From Candidatus Agathobaculum merdipullorum (lineage in GTDB: Bacteria; Bacillota; Clostridia; Oscillospirales; Butyricicoccaceae), in NCBI GenBank assembly GCA_019115185.1, contig DXDZ01000055.1, forward strand, positions 1 to 53,719: DNA of 53,719 nucleotides, in the 5' to 3' direction. The notes under the pieces are model-generated. The model was not told where the DNA came from. It searched no databases and saw only the letters and a list, made by a program, of their open reading frames with translations. Below are positions 1-8,456 of this stretch, one piece after another. The position numbers and the translations under genes were made by a program. How positions within the stretch are numbered: the stretch's first letter is position 1; each line of letters starts with the position of its first letter.

Positions 1-504
1 GCTCTTGAGCTGCGCAGAGGCTACCGGCAGACGGTACTCAATGCCGTGCAGCTCGCTGGGGTACAGGGTCAGCGGGCAGTAGTTGTCGTTTTTGCCCTCG
101 ATGGATGCGCCCATCTCGCGCAGCGGCTTGATAACGCGGCCCATCGGGCGCTTCTGAATGGAAGCGTCGCCGTTTAAGGTTGCAGTGAACGGCTGTCCGG
201 CCAGAATGCCGCACAGCAGGCGGGTGGTCGTGCCGCTGTTGCCGGTGTAGAGCGTGTCCTCCGGCTCGCACAGGCCGTGCAGGCCCACACCCTCGACGAT
301 CACTTCTTTGTCGGTAATTTCGATTTCCACGCCCATCTTGCGGAAGCATTCGATGGTGGACAGGCAGTCCTCACCCATCAGAAAGCCGGTGATATGGGTC
401 GTGCCGTTTGCCAGCGCGCCCAGCATGACCGCGCGGTGCGAAATGGATTTGTCGCCCGGCACGGTGATTTCGCCGCGCAGCGGGCCGCAAGGTTGGATTT
501 GCAT
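1..504 (-). CDS. aroA: 3-phosphoshikimate 1-carboxyvinyltransferase (EPSP synthase), C-terminal part cut by window edge
   Basis: Transfers enolpyruvate from PEP to shikimate 3-phosphate, the sixth step of the shikimate pathway, in the cytoplasm. Only the first 168 codons are in the window; the reading frame is open to base 1, so the gene is partial. The N-terminus reads GPLRGEITVPGDKSISHRA, the PEP/shikimate-3-phosphate loop with the key Lys of GDKSISHR, and around residues 85-95 comes LYTGNSGTTTRLL, the classic EPSP synthase GNSGT motif. ATG at 504-502 follows a GGAGGAG ribosome binding site with a short spacer. It lies 4 nt after pheA and is the last visible gene of the T-box controlled aro operon. 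Identity is very secure; the missing two thirds cannot be judged. Confidence 0.96.
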   Translation of the reverse strand, partial: MQIQPCGPLRGEITVPGDKSISHRAVMLGALANGTTHITGFLMGEDCLSTIECFRKMGVEIEITDKEVIVEGVGLHGLCEPEDTLYTGNSGTTTRLLCGILAGQPFTATLNGDASIQKRPMGRVIKPLREMGASIEGKNDNYCPLTLYPSELHGIEYRLPVASAQLKS

Positions 505-508
505 TTGT

Positions 509-1648
509 TTACTCCTCCGTTGCATCGGAAACCGGATAGCTGCCGATGACTTTGATGTAGGGCAGCTCCTCATGGAGCTGATATAACAGCGACTGCACGG
601 CATGGTCTTGCATATTGCCGGTGAAGTCCACATAGAACACATAGCACCACGGGCTGTCCTTGACCGGACGGGAATAGATGCTGGTCATGTCGATGCCGTA
701 ATGGGTGAACACATCCAGCACGCGGCCGAGCGAACCGGCGACGTTCGGGATGCGGAAAGCGATTTCGATGCGGTTGTCCTCGGGGCGGCTGGTCAGCGTG
801 CGGCTGACCGCGATGAAGCGCGTCTCGTTGTGCTTGAGATCGTTGATGCCTTCGGCAAGGATGGTCAGACCGTACCGCTCGGCGGCTTCGCGCGAGCAGA
901 TTGCCGCCAGATGCGGGTCGCCCTTTTTCTGTACATTCTGCGCCGCAATCGCCGTGTTGGCAACTTCGATGGCCTCCAGTCCGTGCTCGGTGATGAACGC
1001 ATGGCACTGGGGCAGCGCGTGCGGATGCGAACAGACGCTTTGGATGTCGGATAACTGCGCGCCCGGCACAGCAGCCAGACAGTGTGAGATTTTTTTGATG
1101 TATGACTTGTTGATCGACAGATCATAGGCGAGCAGCAGGTCGTAAACCTCGCTGACGGTACCCGCGGTCGTGTTTTCGACCGGCACGACGCCCACATCCG
1201 CAATGCCGTCGCGCACGGACTGGAACACCTGCTCCCATGTCGGCACATGCTGTGGCTCGCAGTTCGGGAAGAGCGCCCGCGCAGCCAGCTCCTGATATGC
1301 GCCCGGTACACCTTGATAATAGACGGTTTTTGGGGCAAGTTCGTTCCCTGACGGATGCAGCGGAAACCGATCGGGCTTCTGGCGCAGCACCTCGCTGTAT
1401 TGATATTCACGGCTGGCGCGAATCATGCTCTGCAAAAGCGCGGTGTATTTGAGGCAAAGCTCCTCGCTCATGCCTGCGGTGCGCTTTTGAATGATTTCGG
1501 CTTCGCGGTCAGGCTTATAGATTTTGTCGTCGGTCTCGACCTTGGTCTGCGCCACCTGAAGCGCCAGATCCATGCGTTCGAGGAAGAGCGCGCGAATCTG
1601 CTCATCCACGCGGTTGATGTCCTGCCGGATTTCGGAAAGATCACGCAT
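509..1648 (-). CDS. pheA: Bifunctional chorismate mutase/prephenate dehydratase (P-protein)
   Basis: Converts chorismate to prephenate and then to phenylpyruvate, committing carbon to phenylalanine. The 379-residue product has three parts in order: an AroQ-type chorismate mutase (about 1-85, with IRQDINRVDEQI near the start), a prephenate dehydratase domain (about 108-290, with the catalytic TRF motif at 276-278) and an ACT regulatory domain (about 295-372, with PNVAGSLGRVLDVF and a YSRP at 325-328 where ESRP is usual), expected to bind Phe. The ATG at 1648 overlaps the aroC stop by 8 nt, indicating translational coupling; an upstream in-frame ATG at 1702 would sit deep inside aroC and was not used. 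Second-to-last visible gene of the aro operon. Confidence 0.95.
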   Translation of the reverse strand: MRDLSEIRQDINRVDEQIRALFLERMDLALQVAQTKVETDDKIYKPDREAEIIQKRTAGMSEELCLKYTALLQSMIRASREYQYSEVLRQKPDRFPLHPSGNELAPKTVYYQGVPGAYQELAARALFPNCEPQHVPTWEQVFQSVRDGIADVGVVPVENTTAGTVSEVYDLLLAYDLSINKSYIKKISHCLAAVPGAQLSDIQSVCSHPHALPQCHAFITEHGLEAIEVANTAIAAQNVQKKGDPHLAAICSREAAERYGLTILAEGINDLKHNETRFIAVSRTLTSRPEDNRIEIAFRIPNVAGSLGRVLDVFTHYGIDMTSIYSRPVKDSPWCYVFYVDFTGNMQDHAVQSLLYQLHEELPYIKVIGSYPVSDATEE

Positions 1649-2732
1649 AGCCGTTTGCCTCCCGTAACAGGTTGGCCAGCGCCACGGCGCAGGCCGCTTC
1701 AACCACCGGTGTGGCGCGTGTGACGATGCAGGGGTCGTGCCGCCCGTGGATGGAGAGCGGCTCGACCTTGCCGGTCTGGATGTTGAGGGTCTGCTGGGTG
1801 GTCGAGATGGACGGCGTGGGCTTGATGCACACCCGCACGATCAGCGGCATACCGTTGGTGATGCCGCCGTTGACGCCGCCGTTGTTGTTGGTTTCGGTTT
1901 TGATCGTGTCGCCGTCCTGATACAGGGTGTCATTTGCGTGCGAACCGCGCAAGGCGGCGAATGCAAAGCCTGCGCCGAATTCCACGCCCTTGACAGCGGG
2001 AACGGCAAACAGGATGGAGGACAGACGGCTTTCCACCGTGTCCATCATCGGGCTGCCGATGCCGGCGGGCAGGCCGACGGCCGCGCATTCGATCACGCCG
2101 CCGACCGAGTCCTGCGCTTCGCGCGCTTCTTCGATCGCCGCAAGCATCGCGTCCAGTGCGCGCGGATTGTTGACCGGATAGTCGGCCTCGCGCAGCGCAT
2201 CCAGCTGAGAAACCGGGATGTCCACATCGTCAAACGGCATATCCTGAATCTGGGCGATCGACTGAATGTGCGAGCCGACTGTGATCCCGAACGTTTTGAG
2301 CCACAGCTTGCACAGCGCGCCGGCAAACACCAGCGGCGCGGTCAGACGACCGGAAAAATGCCCGCCGCCGCGCGGGTCGTTGCAGCCGTGGTAGCGCACC
2401 ATGCCGGTGTAATCCGCATGGCCCGGACGGGGCTGCGCGGCCAGCGCAGCGTAGTCGCCCGAGCGCTGGTTGGTGTTCTGGATGACGGCGCAGATGGGCG
2501 CGCCGGTCGTCTGGCCGTTCAAAAGGCCGGATTGGATGACCGGTGTGTCGGCCTCCTTGCGCTGGGTGGACTGCTTGTTGCGTCCGGGTGCGCGGCGCTC
2601 CATTTCCCGCAGCACAAAGGCTTCATCGTACGGGACGCCCGCCGGAAAGCCGTCGATCACAACGCCGATGCCTGCGCCGTGCGACTCCCCGAAGATGGAT
2701 AGTTTAATGACACTGCCCCAGGTGGAACCCAT
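1641..2732 (-). CDS. aroC: Chorismate synthase
   Basis: Makes chorismate from EPSP using reduced FMN, the last step of the common aromatic pathway. The 363-residue length is normal. Family signatures are present: GESHG at residues 15-19, the RPGHADYTG loop, and GGHFSGR further on. The start is ATG 2732 because it has AAGGAGG about 8 nt upstream and begins exactly at the conserved N-terminus; a longer reading from 2822 would add 30 unsupported residues overlapping aroB. It is 13 nt behind aroB and its stop overlaps the pheA start, so it is inside one transcript. Confidence 0.97.
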   Translation of the reverse strand: MGSTWGSVIKLSIFGESHGAGIGVVIDGFPAGVPYDEAFVLREMERRAPGRNKQSTQRKEADTPVIQSGLLNGQTTGAPICAVIQNTNQRSGDYAALAAQPRPGHADYTGMVRYHGCNDPRGGGHFSGRLTAPLVFAGALCKLWLKTFGITVGSHIQSIAQIQDMPFDDVDIPVSQLDALREADYPVNNPRALDAMLAAIEEAREAQDSVGGVIECAAVGLPAGIGSPMMDTVESRLSSILFAVPAVKGVEFGAGFAFAALRGSHANDTLYQDGDTIKTETNNNGGVNGGITNGMPLIVRVCIKPTPSISTTQQTLNIQTGKVEPLSIHGRHDPCIVTRATPVVEAACAVALANLLREANGYA

Positions 2733-2745
2733 CAGACAAACCTCC

Positions 2746-3786
2746 TTACAGTTTGAGAATGTACTCGTGCAGCGTTTCCGATTCGATCGGCGTGATCTCC
2801 GCCCGGCCCGGTTCGCGCACAAGGATGAAGTTGACCGTGCTGCCGAATTTCTTTTTATCCGACAGCAGCGCGTGGAAAATCGCCTCGCGGTCGTGCGTCA
2901 GCTCAGTCGGCAAGCCAAGCTGCTGCAAAAGCGCAATGAGCGGCGCGGAAAGGTCGGCGTCGCCACGCAAAGCGGCCAGCCGCATTGCGGCAACCATGCC
3001 GATCGCTACCGCCTGCCCGTGCGTCAGCTCAGTGTAGTTTCCGAGCTTTTCCGCTGCGTGACCGATCGTGTGGCCGAAATTTAAGATCATGCGCAGGCCG
3101 GTGTCATGCTCGTCGATGGCGACCACGTCGCGTTTGATCTTGACGCACTCGTAAATCACCTCTCCGATGTGCGTTTTATAGTCCGGCTGCGACACCATAT
3201 CCAAAATCGCAGGGTTGGCGATGTAGCCATATTTGACGATCTCCGCCATGCCGTCGGCAAAGGTTGCGTCCGGCAGGGTTTGGAGCACCTCGGGGTCGAT
3301 CAGTACCAGCCGCGGCTGGTAGAATGCACCGACGAGGTTTTTGCCTTCGTCAAGGTCTACGCCGGTCTTGCCGCCAACCGAGGAATCCACCTGCGCGAGC
3401 AGGGTGGTCGGAATCTGGCACAGCGATACGCCGCGCAGAAAGGTCGCGGCGGCAAAGCCCGTGATGTCGCCCACCACGCCGCCGCCGAGGGCGATAATGA
3501 GGTCTTTGCGCGTCATGCCCGCGGCGAGCAGGTCGTGGTAAATGCCCTCGACCGTGGAGAGTCGCTTGTGTTCCTCGCCCGCAGGGATGACGGTCGAGCT
3601 GACCGGCAGGTCAAACTGCTGCGTCAGCTGCGCAAGATAGAGCGGCGCAACCGTCGAGTCGGTCACGATATGTACGCGGGAGGGGGAGAAAACATCGCCG
3701 ATCGCCTTGCCCGCGTGGCTGAGAAGATCGTTTTCAATGTAAATTTCGGACACGCCGTTCGCGCCCGTCAGGCTCAGCGTCTGCAC
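2746..3786 (-). CDS. aroB: 3-dehydroquinate synthase
   Basis: Cyclises DAHP to 3-dehydroquinate using NAD and a divalent metal, second step of the shikimate pathway. The 346-residue protein carries the NAD-binding GGGVVGDITGFAAATF stretch, the DSSVGGKTGVD segment and a GHTIGHAAE metal-ligand region. The start is GTG (3786-3784) about 10 nt after AGGAG, which is less ideal than its neighbours. It sits 85 nt after the DAHP synthase gene in the same orientation, so it probably shares the T-box transcript. Confidence 0.97.
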   Translation of the reverse strand: MQTLSLTGANGVSEIYIENDLLSHAGKAIGDVFSPSRVHIVTDSTVAPLYLAQLTQQFDLPVSSTVIPAGEEHKRLSTVEGIYHDLLAAGMTRKDLIIALGGGVVGDITGFAAATFLRGVSLCQIPTTLLAQVDSSVGGKTGVDLDEGKNLVGAFYQPRLVLIDPEVLQTLPDATFADGMAEIVKYGYIANPAILDMVSQPDYKTHIGEVIYECVKIKRDVVAIDEHDTGLRMILNFGHTIGHAAEKLGNYTELTHGQAVAIGMVAAMRLAALRGDADLSAPLIALLQQLGLPTELTHDREAIFHALLSDKKKFGSTVNFILVREPGRAEITPIESETLHEYILKL

Positions 3787-3871
3787 TGGGGAAACACTCC
3801 TTTACATCATGTATCGCGTATCGCGCCTTGGGGCGCGTGGGATTTCGCTTCAAAACGTGTTTGCAAGCAAA

Positions 3872-4888
3872 TTAAATTTCGCGGCCGACCGCCTGCGCTA
3901 CCGCGCGCAGGTTGTGCATGGTCTCGTGGAAGGAATAATAGGTCAGCGACTGCGCGCCGTCCGACAGCGCGTGCGCGGGGTCGTTGTGGACCTCGATCAT
4001 CAGGCCGTCCGCGCCCGCAGCAACCGCTGCCTTGGCCAGCGGCTCAACCATCCAGTAAATACCGCCTGCGTGGGACGGGTCAACAACAACCGGCAGATGG
4101 CTCATGCGCTTGAGCACCGGTACTGCCGAGATATCCAGCGTGTTGCGGGTGTATTTTTCATAGGTGCGGATGCCACGCTCGCACAGGATGACCTGTTCGT
4201 TGCCGCCCGCCATGATGTACTCGGCGCTCATCAGGAATTCTTCCATCGTGTTGGCAAAGCCGCGCTTGAGCAGGATCGGCTTGTCGGTCTGACCCAGCTC
4301 CTTGAGCAGCTCGAAGTTCTGCATGTTGCGCGCGCCGACCTGGAAGCAGTCGCACTTGTCCATGAACAGGTCGATGTGCGCAGGGTTGGTGATCTCGGTG
4401 ACGACCGGCAGACCGGTTTCCACATGCGCCTTGTGCAGCAGCTCGAGGCCCTCCGCCTTAAGACCCTGGAAGGAGTACGGGGAGGAACGCGGCTTCCACG
4501 CGCCGCCGCGCAGCACGGTTGCGCCGTCAGCCTGTACATGTTTGGCAACGTCGATGATCTGCTCTTCGCTCTCGACCGAGCAGGGACCGGCCATCACGAC
4601 CAGCTTTTTGCCGCCGACCACAACGCCCGGCGCGATGGTCACTTCGGTGTTGTCCGGATGGAACTTGCGGTTGGCCAGCTTGAACGGCTCCTGCACCTTG
4701 AGAATGTTTTCAACCTGCGGGTCGCGAAGCAGCGCGTCCTTATCGACCGCGCCCGTGTCGCCGACCAGACCGATGACGATAGTGCCTGCGCCGTAAATCG
4801 GGTTTGCCTTGACGTTCCAGCGCTCAATGTGGCGGGAAAGCTCTTCAACATGCTCGCGGGTCGTGCCCTGTTTCATAATGATAATCAT
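3872..4888 (-). CDS. aroF: 3-deoxy-7-phosphoheptulonate (DAHP) synthase, type I-beta
   Basis: Condenses PEP and erythrose 4-phosphate to DAHP, the entry step of aromatic biosynthesis. The 338-residue product starts with an about 70-residue ferredoxin-like regulatory extension as in the Thermotoga-type enzymes, followed by the catalytic barrel with [20 protein letters not shown] and DPSHAGG. ATG 4888 is chosen because it follows AAAGGAG and begins the regulatory domain; in-frame codons further upstream lie inside the T-box terminator. First gene of the operon, so it is the gene most directly controlled by the leader. The symbol aroF is a convention; aroG/aroA names are also used for this family. 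Confidence 0.95.
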   Translation of the reverse strand: MIIIMKQGTTREHVEELSRHIERWNVKANPIYGAGTIVIGLVGDTGAVDKDALLRDPQVENILKVQEPFKLANRKFHPDNTEVTIAPGVVVGGKKLVVMAGPCSVESEEQIIDVAKHVQADGATVLRGGAWKPRSSPYSFQGLKAEGLELLHKAHVETGLPVVTEITNPAHIDLFMDKCDCFQVGARNMQNFELLKELGQTDKPILLKRGFANTMEEFLMSAEYIMAGGNEQVILCERGIRTYEKYTRNTLDISAVPVLKRMSHLPVVVDPSHAGGIYWMVEPLAKAAVAAGADGLMIEVHNDPAHALSDGAQSLTYYSFHETMHNLRAVAQAVGREI

Positions 4889-4943
4889 AGTTTTGTCTCT
4901 CCTTTGGAATGATGTGGGATTTGTTTTGTTTGTCCGGCGGAAA

Positions 4944-4988
4944 AAAGCACAAAAAAAGCCTTTCATCCACAAAGAGGGACGAAAGACA
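4944..4988 (-). terminator. T-box regulated intrinsic terminator
   Basis: On the minus strand CTTTCGTCC pairs with GGATGAAAG (9 bp, one G-U) around a loop of about 9 nt, followed by GCTTTTTTT. It competes with the antiterminator formed by the T-box core just upstream and ends about 60 nt before the DAHP synthase start. Confidence 0.85.
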
Positions 4989-5220
4989 AACGGTTCCGCG
5001 GTACCACCCACATTCGGCATAACGCTATGCCGCACTTTTTTCGGATACGAAAATATCCTATCCCTATAACGGAGGAAATCCGTCGGCGCCTACTGGAAAC
5101 TGCTTTTCAGCGCCGCAGCTCAAGAGGGAACTTCATTGTGCCGGCGCCTGCGTCCGTTTCCAGTCATGCCGGACACTCCCTGAAAGCCGCACTTGGAACA
5201 ACTACTTTCCTCTGTCATCG
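4946..5220 (-). promoter_or_regulatory. T-box riboswitch leader of the aro operon
   Basis: Reads uncharged tRNA and controls read-through into the aro genes. Read on the minus strand, the T-box core GGGTGGTACCGCGG lies at 5009-4996. Upstream come stem I elements: GTAG near 5205, a GGGAGTG that resembles the AGAGAG motif, and a helix in which CCGGC (about 5172) pairs with GCCGG (about 5143). A GGCATA/TATGCC hairpin lies around 5030-5016. The candidate specifier TTC (Phe) is at 5130-5128, in the context AATGAAG-TTC-CCTCTTGAG; the reading frame of the specifier is not fully certain. The switch terminator follows directly. Confidence 0.9.
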
Positions 5221-5241
5221 CTTTGTGCAATATTTATACCT

Positions 5242-5270
5242 ATTATATTCCCAAAGGCGCGCCTTGTCAA
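5242..5270 (-). promoter_or_regulatory. Sigma-A promoter of the aro operon
   Basis: TTGACA at 5270-5265, 17-nt spacer, TATAAT at 5247-5242 on the minus strand: a perfect consensus. Transcription would start near 5235, just ahead of T-box stem I. A perfect promoter fits an operon whose control is by attenuation rather than initiation. Confidence 0.9.
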
Positions 5271-5298
5271 TGCCCGTTTTGTTACGGTTGTGTTGCAG

Positions 5299-5327
5299 TC
5301 ATATTCGGGACAGGCCGGGCATAGAGT
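5299..5327 (+). promoter_or_regulatory. Likely sigma-E promoter of the spoIIIA operon
   Basis: TCATATT at 5299-5305, a 14-nt spacer and CATAGAGT at 5320-5327 resemble the mother-cell sigma-E consensus (KMATATT, about 14 nt, CATACAHT). It lies just upstream of spoIIIAA, whose Bacillus orthologue is sigma-E dependent. No sigma-A element is seen here on this strand. Confidence 0.7.
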
Positions 5328-5338
5328 AGGGACAGGTG

Positions 5339-6250
5339 ATGCAAATGGAAGGAAAACAGGACCGGGCCTATATGCAGGCGATCGCCTGTCTGCCGCCGCC
5401 GCGCGCGGCAGAGCTGGCGCTCTTGGACGGGCAGCAGCAAATCGAGGAAGTGCGCCTGCGGGTCGGATGGCCGCCCTCTGTGCGCACGGCATCGGGCGAA
5501 CAGCAAACCGTGTTTGCGCCGGTCACGGCGCAGGAGTTGCGCGAAACGCTCAGCCGGGCGACACGGTATTCAGTACATAGCTATGCGGAAAGCCTGCGGC
5601 ACGGGTTCGTGACGCTCGGCGGGGGGCATCGGCTTGGGCTTTGCGGCACGGTGGCCGAGGAAAGCGGACAGGTGATCGGCGTGCGCGGGCTGTCGTCGGT
5701 CAATCTGCGCGTGGCACGGCAGATCACTGAGGTGGACGAGGTCATCCGGCCGTGGATCGGTGCGGGCGCGATGCAGAGTGTCCTTGTGCTGTCGCCGCCC
5801 GGCTTCGGCAAGACGACGCTGCTGCGCGAATGGGTGCGGCTGGTGTCGGAGGCGGGGCATCCGGTCGCGGTAGCGGACGAGCGCGGAGAGATCGCCGCCT
5901 TGCTGGACGGCGCACCGCAGTTTGCGCTCGGCAGATGCACGGATGTGCTGGAAAACTGCGCAAAAAAACAGGCGGCGTTTATGCTGCTCAAGACCATGTC
6001 GCCCGAACTGATCGCTTTTGACGAAATCACCGCGCCAGAGGATGTGGAGGCGGTTTCGCTGTGCGCCCACTGCGGCACGGCGGTACTGGCCAGCGCGCAT
6101 GCGGCGGATGTGGACGATCTGTGCCGAAGGCCGCTGTACCGCGCGCTGCTGGAGCTGCATGTGTTCGAGCGGGCGGTGGTCATCACACGGGAAAACGGAA
6201 AACGGTGTTACCGGATACAGGAATTGGAGGGAAAACCATGCTCAAACTGA
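5339..6250 (+). CDS. spoIIIAA: Stage III sporulation protein AA (ATPase)
   Basis: Cytosolic mother-cell ATPase thought to power the SpoIIIA-SpoIIQ feeding-tube complex that links mother cell and forespore after engulfment. The product of about 303 residues has a Walker A motif SPPGFGKT around residues 152-159 and a Walker B ELIAFDEI further on, typical of secretion/pilus-type ATPases. The start is ambiguous between GTG 5336, ATG 5339 and ATG 5345; 5339 has an AGGG about 7 nt upstream, while 5345 has AGGTGAT. The last codons overlap the spoIIIAB start, pointing to coupled translation. First gene of a complete eight-gene operon. Confidence 0.94.
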   Translation: MQMEGKQDRAYMQAIACLPPPRAAELALLDGQQQIEEVRLRVGWPPSVRTASGEQQTVFAPVTAQELRETLSRATRYSVHSYAESLRHGFVTLGGGHRLGLCGTVAEESGQVIGVRGLSSVNLRVARQITEVDEVIRPWIGAGAMQSVLVLSPPGFGKTTLLREWVRLVSEAGHPVAVADERGEIAALLDGAPQFALGRCTDVLENCAKKQAAFMLLKTMSPELIAFDEITAPEDVEAVSLCAHCGTAVLASAHAADVDDLCRRPLYRALLELHVFERAVVITRENGKRCYRIQELEGKPCSN

Positions 6251-6756
6251 TGGGATCGGTGATGATCTTCGGCGCGTGTGCTGCGCTTGGCCTGTCCGCG
6301 CGGCAGGGATTGCGGCGGCGCGTGGCCGCAGCGGATGCAATGCTGCTTGCGTTGCAGCTGATGAGCGGCGAAATCTCCGGCCGCCGCACGCCCGTACCTG
6401 AAATCGTCGGCCAGCTGGCCGAAAGCGAAAACGCGGCCATCCGCACGCTCTTTGGCCATCTGCGGCGGCGCTTGCGCGAGGAGAACGGGCTGTCGTTCGG
6501 GTATTTGTGGCGCGCGTCCCTGCGGGATTGCCGGGATCAGATCGGACTGGGGCAGCCGGAGTGCGAGATCCTGTCCGAAGCGGCGGCGTGGCTCGGCCGG
6601 TATGACGCTGCCGAGCAGGTCGCGGGGCTCGAGCAGATCGCGCGGCGGCTGGCAGCGGCGCGCGACACGGCGGCAGGGGAACTGCAAAACAAGGGCAATC
6701 TGTACCGCACCTGCGGCATTGCGCTGGGCATTCTGGTGGTGCTGGTGCTGATCTGA
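6238..6756 (+). CDS. spoIIIAB: Stage III sporulation protein AB
   Basis: A GspF-like membrane component of the SpoIIIA channel. At 172 residues it has the usual length, one hydrophobic segment at each end (MLKLMGSVMIFGACAALGL at the N-terminus, ALGILVVLVLI at the C-terminus) and an arginine-rich helical middle. ATG 6238 overlaps the end of spoIIIAA by 13 nt and has GGAGGG 5 nt upstream. Assigned by topology, length and operon order as well as sequence flavour. Confidence 0.92.
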   Translation: MLKLMGSVMIFGACAALGLSARQGLRRRVAAADAMLLALQLMSGEISGRRTPVPEIVGQLAESENAAIRTLFGHLRRRLREENGLSFGYLWRASLRDCRDQIGLGQPECEILSEAAAWLGRYDAAEQVAGLEQIARRLAAARDTAAGELQNKGNLYRTCGIALGILVVLVLI

Positions 6757-6770
6757 GGACGGAGGAACAT

Positions 6771-6965
6771 ATGGACGTTGATCTGATTTTCCGCATTGCG
6801 GCGGTCGGTATCCTGGTAGCGGTGCTCGGTCAGCTGCTGACGCGGTCGGGACGGGAGGAACAGGCGCTGATGACCACGCTGGCGGGGCTGATCGTCGTGC
6901 TGATGCTGATTGTGCAGGAGATCAGCCAGCTGTTTACGATGATGAAAAGCGTGTTCGGGTTTTGA
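6771..6965 (+). CDS. spoIIIAC: Stage III sporulation protein AC
   Basis: A 64-residue membrane protein with two transmembrane segments (about 6-23 and 33-52) and a short charged loop (SGREEQ) between them, the standard form of SpoIIIAC. ATG 6771 follows ACGGAGGAAC. Role: small integral membrane part of the SpoIIIA complex in the mother-cell side of the forespore envelope. Its stop overlaps the start of spoIIIAD. Confidence 0.92.
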   Translation: MDVDLIFRIAAVGILVAVLGQLLTRSGREEQALMTTLAGLIVVLMLIVQEISQLFTMMKSVFGF

Positions 6966-7351
6966 ACGGTCTGATTGCAGCCTGCGGGTTGGTGCTGCTG
7001 GTTCTGGTGCTGTCGATGACGCTCAAAAAGGATGTGCCTGCGATTGCGTTCCTGCTGACGCTGACGGCGGGTGTGCTCATCCTGCTGCGGGCCTTCGATC
7101 TCGTGGGTGGTACGATGCAGCGGTTTTCCGGTCTGCTTGCGCAGGGTGGCATCACGCAGAGCTTGTATCTGCCGGTGCTTAAAACGGTCGGCGTGGCGGT
7201 CGTAGTGCGCATCATAAGCGCGCTTTGCCGGGACAGCGGGCAGTCCGCACTCGCGGTAAAGCTGGAGATCGTGGGCGCGGTATTGGCGCTTTCCATGTGT
7301 CTGCCGCTGCTCGAGCAAGTGCTTGAGCTGGTGGCGGACTGGACGATATGA
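6962..7351 (+). CDS. spoIIIAD: Stage III sporulation protein AD
   Basis: A 129-residue, highly hydrophobic protein with about four membrane segments, related in form to SpoIIIAC and part of the same channel. Translation appears to start at TTG 6962, which overlaps the spoIIIAC stop (TGA 6963-6965); this rare start plus overlap implies strong coupling to spoIIIAC. Sequence features such as DVPAIAFLLTL and the terminal LPLLEQVLELV match the family. Confidence 0.9.
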   Translation: MNGLIAACGLVLLVLVLSMTLKKDVPAIAFLLTLTAGVLILLRAFDLVGGTMQRFSGLLAQGGITQSLYLPVLKTVGVAVVVRIISALCRDSGQSALAVKLEIVGAVLALSMCLPLLEQVLELVADWTI

Positions 7352-7364
7352 AAGGGAACGGACG

Positions 7365-8456
7365 ATGAAAAAGGTGTTTGCCGTGCTGCTGGTGCTGCTG
7401 GCATGCATGACCGCAGCGGCTGCGGCGGGAGAAGAGGCCGCGCAGGGGGACACGCTGCTCGGCGCGGTGTCGGGGGAGCAGCGCGCGTATCTGGACGGCA
7501 TTGACCCGGAAACGGCGGACGAGCTGGGGGCTTCGTTTGCCCGTCTGCTGGAAAATACAGCCGAGGACAGCCGCAGCGCGCTCAAAAGCGCGCTGGGCGG
7601 ACTGGTGCGGGTGGCGGTCGTGGTGGTGCTAACTGCCGCCGGGCGCGGGTTTTCCGCAGCGGCGGGCGGCGCGGCCGATGCGTGGATCGACATGGCGGGC
7701 GCGCTGGGCTGTGCGGCGGTGCTGCTCAAGGATTTTACCGGTGTGCTGGCGCTGTGCCGCGAAACCCTGTCCCAAATCAGCGTGTTTTCCGGCACGTTGC
7801 AGCCGGTGCTGGCGACCGTGCTTTCCGCGGGCGGGAATGCCGCGACCGCGACCGCCTTGCAGGTGGCGACGATGGTGGTGTTCGATCTGGTGATCCGGTT
7901 GGTGAATACGCTGCTGGTGCCTGCAGCGTGCGCATATCTCGCGGTGGTGGCGGTGGACGCGGCGACCGGCAATGGCATGCTGCACGGCATCGCGGACGGC
8001 ATCAAGGGGCTGACCTCAGGTGCCCTCAAGCTGATTCTGACCGTGTTCACCGCCTATCTGACCATTGCGGGCGGAGTATCGGGCAGCGTGGACCGCATGG
8101 CGCTCAAAACGGCCAAATTTGCGGTTTCGGGCGCGGTGCCGGTAGTCGGCGGCGTGATTTCGGATGCGACCGAGACCGTGCTTTCCGGTGCGGCGCTGCT
8201 GCGCAGTTCGATCGGCGTGTTCGGCATGCTGTGCGTGACGGCGATCTGCCTGATTCCGTTTTTGCGCGTGGGTATGAGCTATCTGTGCTATAAGGCGGGG
8301 GCAGCGGTGCTTTCACCGCTGTGTTCGAGCAGTCTGCGGCAGATGCTGGAAGGCATCAGCACGGGGTTCGGCCTGCTGCTCGGCATGCTGAGCACCTGCT
8401 GTCTGATTCTGTATTTGGAGCTGGTTTATGTGGTTGCGATGGTGAAGCCGATATGA
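7365..8456 (+). CDS. spoIIIAE: Stage III sporulation protein AE
   Basis: A multi-spanning membrane protein of the SpoIIIA complex, 363 residues. It begins with a signal peptide (KKVFAVLLVLLACMTAAAAA), has an extracytoplasmic acidic segment to about residue 70, then several hydrophobic helices with glycine-rich turns (SGAVPVVGGVISDATE). ATG 7365 was preferred over the in-frame GTG at 7323 because it starts the signal peptide and follows AAGGGAACGG. Its stop forms an ATGA overlap with spoIIIAF. Confidence 0.93.
   Translation: MKKVFAVLLVLLACMTAAAAAGEEAAQGDTLLGAVSGEQRAYLDGIDPETADELGASFARLLENTAEDSRSALKSALGGLVRVAVVVVLTAAGRGFSAAAGGAADAWIDMAGALGCAAVLLKDFTGVLALCRETLSQISVFSGTLQPVLATVLSAGGNAATATALQVATMVVFDLVIRLVNTLLVPAACAYLAVVAVDAATGNGMLHGIADGIKGLTSGALKLILTVFTAYLTIAGGVSGSVDRMALKTAKFAVSGAVPVVGGVISDATETVLSGAALLRSSIGVFGMLCVTAICLIPFLRVGMSYLCYKAGAAVLSPLCSSSLRQMLEGISTGFGLLLGMLSTCCLILYLELVYVVAMVKPI

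Noticed and set aside
1737-2702. A 321-codon plus-strand open frame opposite aroC
   Set aside because: aroC on the other strand carries all family motifs; the frame has no start signal.
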